Assembly: GCA_045533175.1 (NCBI GenBank)
Contig: JAZSHJ010000061.1
Coordinates: 1 to 17,231, forward strand
Length of the DNA: 17,231 bases
Direction of reading: 5' to 3'
DNA from: SIG588 sp045533175
Lineage (GTDB): Bacteria > Bacillota > Clostridia > Oscillospirales > Acutalibacteraceae
Shown: positions 1 to 5,511 of the stretch, piece after piece
How the letters are laid out: each line of letters begins with the position of its first letter
Numbering within the stretch: position 1 is the first letter of the stretch
The notes under the pieces: model-generated
Databases searched by the model: none
The model's input: only the letters and a program-made list of their open reading frames with translations
Told to the model about the DNA's origin: nothing
Program-made: the position numbers and the translations under genes

Positions 1-806
1 TACTTATCGGAGCGGTTGTGATTCTTGCGAGTTTTGTAACCCAACGCGGGCTTGCCCCACGGGGTAACAGGGCCGGGACGGCCGATGGGGGATTTACCCT
101 CACCACCACCGTGCGGGTGATCGCAGGGGTTCATGACCGAACCGCGAACGGTGGGACGCCAGCCCATGTGACGTTTACGGCCGGCCTTACCGCGATGCAC
201 GTTTTCGTGCTCGATGTTGCTGACCTGACCGATAGTCGCCATGCACTCAGCGGGAACGTAACGCATTTCGCCGGAGGGCAGACGCACCAGCGCCTTGCCG
301 CCTTCCTTCGCGACCAGCTGAGCCATAACACCGGCGCTGCGGGCGAGCTGAGCGCCCTTGCCGGGGTACAGTTCCACGTTGTGGATGAAGGTACCGGTGG
401 GGATGTTCTGAAGCGGCAGGGCGTTGCCCGGCTTGATGTCCGCTTCGGCGCCGGAGGTGACCACGTCACCCACCGAGAGGCCGTGCGGCGCAATGATGTA
501 GCGCTTCTCGCCATCCTCATACTGCACCAGCGCGATGTGCGCGGAACGGTTGGGATCGTACTCCAGCGTCAGCACGGTGGCGCTCATGCCGCCCTTGTTG
601 CGTTTGAAGTCGATGATACGATACTTACGACGGTTGCCGCCGCCACGATGGCGAACGGTGATGCGGCCATAGCTGTTGCGGCCGGCATTCTTCTTCAGCG
701 GAGCAAGCAGGCTCTTTTCGGGCGCCACTTTGGAAAGACCGCTGTAGTCCATCGTCGTCATGCCGCGACGACCGTTGGTCGTCGGCTTATAACTGATGAT
801 AGGCAT
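1..806 (-). CDS. rplB: 50S ribosomal protein L2 (3' end cut by window edge)
   Basis: L2 is a primary 23S rRNA-binding protein of the large subunit, needed for subunit association and for the peptidyl-transferase centre. The reading frame begins at ATG (806-804) with MPIISYKPTTNGRRG and stays open to the left edge. About 268 residues are visible, against the usual 275-277. The visible part ends at GYKTRKNHNRSDK, just before the expected FIVRGRKK-like tail, so fewer than ten residues plus the stop are missing. The L2 signature around HPHGGGEGKSPIGRPGP is intact. A GGAGAG ribosome-binding site lies just upstream of the ATG. It is the fifth gene of the S10 operon, 76 nt after rplW. No anomalies were seen. 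Confidence 0.97.
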   Translation of the reverse strand, partial: MPIISYKPTTNGRRGMTTMDYSGLSKVAPEKSLLAPLKKNAGRNSYGRITVRHRGGGNRRKYRIIDFKRNKGGMSATVLTLEYDPNRSAHIALVQYEDGEKRYIIAPHGLSVGDVVTSGAEADIKPGNALPLQNIPTGTFIHNVELYPGKGAQLARSAGVMAQLVAKEGGKALVRLPSGEMRYVPAECMATIGQVSNIEHENVHRGKAGRKRHMGWRPTVRGSVMNPCDHPHGGGEGKSPIGRPGPVTPWGKPALGYKTRKNHNRSDK

Positions 807-837
807 TTAATTCACTCTCCTAATTCGTTGGCTTGGC

Positions 838-855
838 GGGAGATCAATTCCTCCC
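838..855 (-). other. Small hairpin in the rplW-rplB gap
   Basis: A 5-bp perfect stem (gggag at 838-842, ctccc at 851-855) with an 8-nt loop lies in the 76-nt gap between rplW and rplB. No U-tract follows it, so it is not a terminator. It may be a processing or translation-spacing element, or chance. Confidence 0.3.
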
Positions 856-882
856 ATACATTGCCTTTCGGGTGATTGTTGA

Positions 883-1173
883 TTAGAACAAACCGTCGAA
901 GAACTCGATGGCCTTGGAGTCAGCGGTCAGGGTGACGATCGCCTTTTTCCAATCGGAGGTGTAACCCTCGTGACGGCCCATGCGGCGAAGATGTCCCTTC
1001 ATGCTGATGGTGTTCACCTTTTTCACCTTGACGCCGAAGATCTCTTCCGCCGCTTTGGCGATTTCGATCTTGTTGGCGCCGGAGGCGACTTTAAAGGTGT
1101 ACTTTTTCTCCGGCAGACCGGTCACCGCTTTTTCGGTGATGATCGGCGCGATAATGATGTCACGTGCGTTCAT
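883..1173 (-). CDS. rplW: 50S ribosomal protein L23
   Basis: L23 binds 23S rRNA domain III at the polypeptide exit tunnel and is the docking site for trigger factor and SRP. The protein has 96 residues, normal for the family. It opens with MNARDIIIAPIITEKA and carries the conserved KYTFKV and GxHLRRMGRHEG regions. The ATG overlaps the rplD stop by one base (TGATG), so translation is probably coupled. A strong GAGGAGGTG ribosome-binding site sits inside the end of rplD. The stop is TAA. Confidence 0.97.
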   Translation of the reverse strand: MNARDIIIAPIITEKAVTGLPEKKYTFKVASGANKIEIAKAAEEIFGVKVKKVNTISMKGHLRRMGRHEGYTSDWKKAIVTLTADSKAIEFFDGLF

Positions 1174-1796
1174 CAGTTGTACACCTCCTCGATCATAGCG
1201 ACGGCATCCTTCGCCACGATGAATTTATCGCAGTTCAAGATATCGTACACATTCAGGGTGTTGACCTGCGCGGTCTTCACACCGGGGATGTTGCGGGCGG
1301 ACTTGATGATCTTCTCATCGTTGGCCGCCAGCACCAGCAACACTTTGCAATCCGCTTCCAGCGCATTCAGCATAGCCGCGATGCTCTTGGTCTTGATCTC
1401 TTCCAGAGCGAGACCGTCCACCACCAGCATCTCTTCTGCCGCCACCTTGGAGGAAAGGGCAGACTTCATAGCCAAACGGCGCACCTTCTTCGGAAGAGCA
1501 TAGCGATAATCGCGGGGCTTCGGGCCGAGCGCGATGCCGCCGTGCGTCCATTGCGTGGCACGGGTGGAACCCTGACGGGCGTGACCGGTGCCCTTCTGAC
1601 GCCACGGCTTACGGCCGCCGCCACTCACTTCCGAACGGGTGAGCGTGGACTGCGTGCCCTGACGCTGATTCGCGAGATAGTTCACAACAGCGCTGTGCAA
1701 CACGGTCTTGTTGGGCTCGATACCGAAAACGGCTTCGTTCAGCTCCATGGTACCGGTCGCGGCGCCTTTCATGTCATAAATCGATACGGTAGGCAT
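1173..1796 (-). CDS. rplD: 50S ribosomal protein L4
   Basis: L4 binds 23S rRNA, and its extended loop lines the exit tunnel. In E. coli it is also the autogenous repressor of the S10 operon, acting on the leader RNA at both transcription and translation. The protein has 207 residues, typical for the family. The tunnel-loop region around GGGRKPWRQKGTGHARQG (about residues 60-77) is fully conserved, as is the C-terminal Rossmann-like part (KVLLVLAAND, NVYDILNCDKFIV). It lies 17 nt after rplC with a GAAGGAGGAAG-type site. Because the operon has a long structured leader, L4 is the first candidate regulator; that is inference. Confidence 0.97.
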   Translation of the reverse strand: MPTVSIYDMKGAATGTMELNEAVFGIEPNKTVLHSAVVNYLANQRQGTQSTLTRSEVSGGGRKPWRQKGTGHARQGSTRATQWTHGGIALGPKPRDYRYALPKKVRRLAMKSALSSKVAAEEMLVVDGLALEEIKTKSIAAMLNALEADCKVLLVLAANDEKIIKSARNIPGVKTAQVNTLNVYDILNCDKFIVAKDAVAMIEEVYN

Positions 1797-1813
1797 TATT
1801 CTTCCTCCTTCCC

Positions 1814-2446
1814 TTAGGCTTTCACGCTGTCGGAGATGATCACGATGCCGCCCTTAGCGCCCGGAACGGCGCCGCGCACGGCAATCAGATTGTTCTCCAC
1901 ATCGACCTTCACGACATCCAGGTTCTGAACGGTCACACGCTCAGCGCCCAGATGGCCGGCGGCCTTGGTGCCCTTGAACACGCGGGACGGGGACGAGCAC
2001 GCGCCGAGCGAGCCGGCATGACGCGCCACCGGACCGGTGCCGTGGGTTTCCTTCAAACGCGCATGATTCCAGCGCTTGATCGCGCCGGCGTAGCCCTTAC
2101 CCTTGCTGGTGCCGACCACGTCCACGTGATCGCCCGCGGCAAAGATGTCGGCCTTGATGATGTCGCCGACGTTCAGGCTGCTGCAATCTTCCAGACGGAA
2201 CTCGCGAAGCGTGCGCTTCGGAGCGACATCCGCCTTATCAAAGTGCCCTTTCAGGGGCTTGGTCACCGCCTTGGCGCTGATATCACCAAAGCCGACCTGG
2301 ACGGCTTCGTAGCCGTCGTTTTCCGCCGTCTTCTTCTGCACGACCACGCAAGGGCCTGCTTCGATGACGGTCACCGGGACGACGTTGCCTTTTTCGTCGA
2401 AGATCTGGGTCATACCGATCTTCTTACCGATGATGCTCTTTTGCAT
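1814..2446 (-). CDS. rplC: 50S ribosomal protein L3
   Basis: L3 is an early-assembly large-subunit protein reaching towards the peptidyl-transferase centre. I place the start at ATG 2446-2444 (MQKSIIGKKIGMTQIF), giving 210 residues, which fits the family. An in-frame ATG 15 bases upstream (2461) exists, but the GGAGG ribosome-binding site lies inside that extension, eight bases before the chosen start, so the upstream codon is unlikely to be used. The conserved central L3 region WNHARLKETHGTGPVARHAGS and the C-terminal VRGAVPGAKGG are present. It follows rpsJ after an unusually structured 107-nt gap. Confidence 0.97.
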   Translation of the reverse strand: MQKSIIGKKIGMTQIFDEKGNVVPVTVIEAGPCVVVQKKTAENDGYEAVQVGFGDISAKAVTKPLKGHFDKADVAPKRTLREFRLEDCSSLNVGDIIKADIFAAGDHVDVVGTSKGKGYAGAIKRWNHARLKETHGTGPVARHAGSLGACSSPSRVFKGTKAAGHLGAERVTVQNLDVVKVDVENNLIAVRGAVPGAKGGIVIISDSVKA

Positions 2447-2470
2447 TTCTTCTACCTCCATTGGTTATTG

Positions 2471-2526
2471 GTTGGCACGGTGGCCAACATGACCTCGCTT
2501 CGTGGATTTCGGAATCTTGCGATTCC
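2471..2526 (-). other. Two perfect hairpins in the rpsJ-rplC gap
   Basis: The 107-nt gap between rpsJ and rplC contains two separate perfect 6-bp stems. One is ggaatc/gattcc (2511-2526), which on the transcript has a GCAA (GNRA) tetraloop. The other is gttggc/gccaac (2471-2488) with a 6-nt loop. Neither is followed by a U-run, so they are unlikely to terminate transcription. They could be protein-binding, RNase-processing or mRNA-stability elements within the S10 transcript. No open reading frame of note occupies the gap. Confidence 0.5.
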
Positions 2527-2553
2527 CGATCCTACTGCAGTTAACCGAAGTTC

Positions 2554-2865
2554 TTACAGTTTGATCTCGATTTCCACGCCGGCGGGGAGTTCAAGCCCCA
2601 TCAGGGCCTCAACTGTTTTGTTAGACGGTCTGAGAATGTCGATCAGACGCTTGTGGACGCGGGACTCAAACTGCTCGCGGGAATCCTTGTACTTATGCAC
2701 GGCGCGCAGGATGGTGACAACTTCCTTTTCGGTCGGAAGCGGCACGGGACCCGACACGCGCGCGCCGGTACGGCGAGCGGTTTCTACGATCTTGCCGGCG
2801 GACTGATCCACCAACTGTGCATCGTAGCCCTTGATACGAATACGGATTTTTTCTTTGACTGCCAC
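2554..2865 (-). CDS. rpsJ: 30S ribosomal protein S10
   Basis: S10 is a head protein of the small subunit and also the NusE component of NusA/B/E antitermination complexes. I choose the GTG at 2865-2863 as start. It lies nine bases after a perfect AGGAGG site (2880-2875) and gives 103 residues beginning (M)AVKEKIRIRIKGYD, the standard bacterial N-terminus. An in-frame GTG at 2940 would add 25 unrelated residues and has no ribosome-binding site. The conserved RTGARVSGPVPLPT and RPSNKTVEALMGLELPAGVEIEIKL regions are intact. It is the first gene of the S10 operon, preceded by a long structured leader. Confidence 0.97.
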   Translation of the reverse strand: MAVKEKIRIRIKGYDAQLVDQSAGKIVETARRTGARVSGPVPLPTEKEVVTILRAVHKYKDSREQFESRVHKRLIDILRPSNKTVEALMGLELPAGVEIEIKL

Positions 2866-2948
2866 TTGAAAACGCCTCCTTAAAATTTTTGAGTTGGCGG
2901 GCGACGCCGAAACCGAACACTCTGCCGGGTGTTTCTTCACACCCCGTC

Positions 2949-2987
2949 AAAAAACCGGAACACTTGTGTGAGATCCAAGCCTTCCGG
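2949..2987 (-). terminator. Intrinsic terminator inside the S10 leader (attenuator)
   Basis: The outer stem is ccggaa (2955-2960) with ttccgg (2982-2987). After a G-G mismatch and a G-U pair, an inner cttg/caag stem (2963-2966 with 2976-2979) carries a 9-nt loop. On the minus-strand transcript the stem is followed at once by six U (2949-2954). No gene ends upstream of it, and rpsJ starts 84 nt downstream, so it should act as a conditional terminator of the S10 operon. Confidence 0.7.
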
Positions 2988-3003
2988 GTACGGTCTAAGC
3001 GCC

Positions 3004-3074
3004 CTGCAAGCCTTCACGGCGAACGGAACTTATCGGCAAAAGCGGCGTGAGTTCCGCATGGCCGTTCCTTGCAG
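3004..3074 (-). promoter_or_regulatory. Composite stem-loop in the S10 leader, candidate regulator-binding site
   Basis: Three nested helices form one long imperfect stem: ctgcaag/cttgcag (3004-3010 with 3068-3074), acggc/gccgt (3016-3020 with 3061-3065) and ggaact/agttcc (3025-3030 with 3050-3055), separated by asymmetric internal loops. It lies directly upstream of the leader terminator. Its position is comparable to that of the L4-responsive hairpins in the E. coli S10 leader, but I see no sequence match to them. Its ligand is unknown. Confidence 0.55.
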
Positions 3075-3227
3075 TTTATTACTTGTCGCCCGGTTTAAAA
3101 TCGGACATACTCCGCGGAAAAACCGACCGTACCGGTCGCAACCTCCCGCATCATCGCATATCGTGCAGTCTGCAAACGCAGCAAAAAGGGCAGAAATCCC
3201 CTATGTTTCGCATACGCGTGCCTTGTA

Positions 3228-3288
3228 ATCATACTACATATCCCCGCAAAAAGCAAGCGTCTTTTTAAATTTTTTTAAAAAATTTTTT
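3228..3288 (-). promoter_or_regulatory. S10 operon promoter with UP-like A/T tract
   Basis: On the minus strand a -10 box TATGAT (3233-3228) is preceded, after 17 bases, by TTGCTT (3256-3251) as -35. Directly upstream lies an almost pure A/T tract (3288-3262) of alternating A-runs and T-runs, as in UP elements that bind the RNA polymerase alpha C-terminal domain. Such a tract is expected for a strongly expressed ribosomal promoter. The predicted start point is about 3221. No other convincing promoter was found for the operon. Confidence 0.7.
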
Positions 3289-3417
3289 GCGCCGCAACCC
3301 CTTGTGTTTCAGCGTTTTTACGACACAATTTCTTGTATGGTCATCTCCTCCCGTGCAACAGCCAAATGCAAAGTTGTTTCGATATTGCCGCCGCACGTCT
3401 TACACGGAGAACATACC

Positions 3418-3479
3418 CGCTATATATTCCTTATTATATATAGCGACACGAGGCAAAGGGCGTTCCCTTTGCCTCGTGT
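3418..3479 (-). terminator. Two abutting perfect inverted repeats after the AraC gene
   Basis: Just past the araC stop lies a perfect 15-bp stem (3446-3460 with 3465-3479, 4-nt loop cgtt). It abuts, with no spacer base, a second perfect 10-bp A/T-rich inverted repeat (3418-3427 with 3436-3445, 8-nt loop). On the minus strand the first hairpin runs into CGCUAUAUAUAAUAAGG rather than a U-tract, so it is not a textbook intrinsic terminator, although position and stability suggest transcription end. The second repeat could be a further terminator, an operator or a stability hairpin. The stretch 3289-3417 shows nothing else I can support. Confidence 0.55.
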
Positions 3480-3486
3480 GTATGGT

Positions 3487-4299
3487 TTATTTCCGGTTCA
3501 CTTTGCGAAACCCGGCGGGGGACATCCCCACGTGTTTCTTAAACGTATTGGAAAAATAGTGCGGATCGTCAAACCCCACCGCGGCGGCCACCTGCGCCAC
3601 CGTCATGTGGGTACCCGAAAGCAGGCCCTGCGCCATCTCCGCCTTGCGGCGAAGTAGATAGGCATGCGGCGTTTCCCCAAACTCGCGCCGAAACAACTTG
3701 ATGACGTAATCCTTGGAACGGTGTACCGCGGCGGCAAGTTCTTCGTTGCTTACTTCGCCGCCCAGGCGGCTGTCCAGCAGGTTTTTCAAGCAATGTGCTT
3801 CATCGGTTGCTGTCGCTTCCTCTTGAACGAGCGCACCCAGCTGCCCCACGATTTCGTGAAGTTTCAAACTGCAAGGGGCAATCACATCGTCGTGCAGATC
3901 GCCGTTTTGGGCGATGCGATAAAACTGCAAAAACAGCGGCATTAGCTCTCGTGCGGGAATCACCACGCGCTCCGACAACCCGTATTCCTTGAGCAACAGG
4001 GCGGGCAGACTGCCGCGCACGTTGAAAAAGATCTTGATCCACGGATCGTCGGCCGAAGAATAATAGGTGTGGTCGGTGTGGGACGGAACAATGTACACAT
4101 CCCCCGCACGGGCGGTGTAGGTGTGTCCGTTCACCGTCACCGTGCCGCACCCTTTCACCACGTATTCCATCACGCAGGTGCGGCTTTGCTTGTTGCGAAC
4201 GATTCGATAACTGCCGTCGCAATAGGAAATGCCACTCATTTCCACCACCAGCGGCCCCTCACGGTCGGGCGGCAAAAAGGCTTTGATCTCCTCGTACAT
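3487..4299 (-). CDS. AraC-family transcriptional regulator with N-terminal cupin
   Basis: A 270-residue one-component regulator. The N-terminal part (about 20-110) has the cupin/AraC-binding pattern, with VVKGCGTVTVNGHTYTARAGDVYIVPSHTDHTYYSSADDPW typifying a small-molecule-binding beta barrel. The C-terminal part (about 175-268) holds the two helix-turn-helix motifs of the family, ending VAQVAAAVGFDDPHYFSNTFKKHVGMSPAGFR. The ATG overlaps the icd stop by one base (TAATG), so it is probably translationally coupled to icd and co-transcribed. Regulators of this type usually control sugar or glycoside genes; the effector and targets cannot be read from sequence. Control of icd or the nearby S10 promoter is possible but unsupported. 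Confidence 0.92.
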   Translation of the reverse strand: MYEEIKAFLPPDREGPLVVEMSGISYCDGSYRIVRNKQSRTCVMEYVVKGCGTVTVNGHTYTARAGDVYIVPSHTDHTYYSSADDPWIKIFFNVRGSLPALLLKEYGLSERVVIPARELMPLFLQFYRIAQNGDLHDDVIAPCSLKLHEIVGQLGALVQEEATATDEAHCLKNLLDSRLGGEVSNEELAAAVHRSKDYVIKLFRREFGETPHAYLLRRKAEMAQGLLSGTHMTVAQVAAAVGFDDPHYFSNTFKKHVGMSPAGFRKVNRK

Positions 4300-5507
4300 T
4301 ACATCATGTTACCCAGACGGGTGGCGATCGCGGCAAGAAAATCCATGGTGTTGACGCCCTGTTTATTCGGCAGCGTGGACAGGCCGATGAGATCTTTGGT
4401 CATCACACCGCCTTCGATCGTGCCCACCGTCGCCGCTTCCAGTTTGTCCGCAAACGCGCACAGATCGGCAAGATTATCCAGTTCACCGCGCTTACGCAAC
4501 GCGCCCGACCACGCAAAAATGGTGGCCACCGGGTTGGTGGAGGTTTCCTCGCCCTTCAGGTGGCGATAGTAATGGCGCGTCACCGTGCCGTGTGCCGCCT
4601 CGTATTCGTACTTGCCGTCGGGAGACACCAACACGCTGGTCATCATGGCAAGAGAACCGAACGCCGTGGCGACCATATCGCTCATCACGTCACCGTCGTA
4701 GTTCTTACACGCCCAGATAAAGCCGCCTTCCGAACGGATCACACGCGCCACCGCATCGTCGATCAGCGTGTAGAAATACTCGATTCCCGCCGCTTCAAAC
4801 TGCGCCTTGAACTCGTTTTCGTACACTTCGGCAAAGACATCCTTGAATCGATGGTCGTACACCTTAGAAATGGTATCCTTGGTGGAGAACCAGATGTCCT
4901 GTCCCAGCGACAGCGCATAGGTGAAGCACGCACGCGCAAAACTGCGGATGGAGGCGTCGGTGTTATGTACACCCTGGATGATACCGGGACCTTTAAACTC
5001 ATGAATAGGGCGGCGCTCCACACGGCCGTCGGGATAGGTCACGCACAATTCCGCCACCGCAGGACCGTCCACCGCGATCTCGCTGTTCTTATACACGTCA
5101 CCATAGGCGTGACGCGCCAAGGTAATGGGCTGTTTCCATGTTTTCACGTTGGGGCTCACGCCGTCCACCAGCACGGGAGCGCGGAACACGGTGCCGTCCA
5201 ACATCGCACGGATAGTGCCGTTGGGACTTTTCCACATCTCGTGCAGGTTGTATTCCTCCACACGCTGTGCGTTGGGGGTGATGGTGGCGCATTTCACGCC
5301 CACACCGTATTTTTTGATTGCCTCGGCCGCATCCACCGTCACCTGATCGGCGGTTTCGTCGCGGTGCGGCAAGCCAAGATCGTAATACTCCGTCTTAAGA
5401 TCCACGAAGGGGCAGATAAGCTGTTCCTTGATCTCTTTCCAGAGAATGCGCGTCATTTCGTCGCCGTCCATTTCGACAAGCGGCGTGGTCATTTTGATCT
5501 TATCCAT
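4299..5507 (-). CDS. icd: NADP-dependent isocitrate dehydrogenase (eukaryotic-type subfamily)
   Basis: Catalyses oxidative decarboxylation of isocitrate to 2-oxoglutarate with NADP+, supplying glutamate carbon and NADPH in the cytoplasm. The 402 residues align best with the subfamily that includes the mammalian enzymes rather than E. coli Icd. Residues equivalent to human IDH1 Ser94, Asn96, Arg100, Arg109 and Arg132 occur at the same numbers (KSPNGTIR, FRAP, ARHAYGD). The metal-binding Asp cluster is at about 271-277 (KNYDGDVMSD). AAHGTVTRHYYR (Arg311, His312) is the NADP-specific 2'-phosphate motif. The start ATG lies four bases after the aspS stop and the stop is shared with the araC start, so it belongs to the minD-araC operon. 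It looks intact. Confidence 0.95.
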   Translation of the reverse strand: MDKIKMTTPLVEMDGDEMTRILWKEIKEQLICPFVDLKTEYYDLGLPHRDETADQVTVDAAEAIKKYGVGVKCATITPNAQRVEEYNLHEMWKSPNGTIRAMLDGTVFRAPVLVDGVSPNVKTWKQPITLARHAYGDVYKNSEIAVDGPAVAELCVTYPDGRVERRPIHEFKGPGIIQGVHNTDASIRSFARACFTYALSLGQDIWFSTKDTISKVYDHRFKDVFAEVYENEFKAQFEAAGIEYFYTLIDDAVARVIRSEGGFIWACKNYDGDVMSDMVATAFGSLAMMTSVLVSPDGKYEYEAAHGTVTRHYYRHLKGEETSTNPVATIFAWSGALRKRGELDNLADLCAFADKLEAATVGTIEGGVMTKDLIGLSTLPNKQGVNTMDFLAAIATRLGNMM

Positions 5508-5511
5508 ACTC

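Larger units (their letters stand above)
2866..3221 (-). promoter_or_regulatory. S10 operon 5' leader RNA (about 355 nt, structured)
   Basis: Between the predicted transcription start (about 3221) and the rpsJ GTG lies an untranslated leader with several structural elements. These are a 6-bp GC hairpin (3124-3138) followed on the RNA by UUUUU, a composite three-helix stem-loop (3004-3074), an intrinsic terminator (2949-2987), and a small 6-bp hairpin (2927-2944) before the Shine-Dalgarno. This arrangement (structured RNA, then terminator, then gene) is that of a transcription attenuator. L4-dependent attenuation of the S10 operon is established for E. coli. I do not recognise this leader as a known RNA family, so assigning it to L4 is inference. 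Confidence 0.65.

Noticed and set aside
18..875. 285-codon plus-strand open frame across rplB
   Set aside because: It is antisense to L2, which is unmistakable; the plus-strand translation has no recognisable domain.
2866..2940. N-terminal extension of S10 from an upstream GTG
   Set aside because: It lacks a ribosome-binding site and its residues do not resemble any S10; the AGGAGG site clearly serves the GTG at 2865.
3330..3360. Possible 8-codon leader peptide (MTIQEIVS) after a GGGAGGAG motif on the minus strand
   Set aside because: The purine-rich motif touches the ATG, too close for normal initiation, it lies upstream of the S10 promoter, and no control structure is tied to it.
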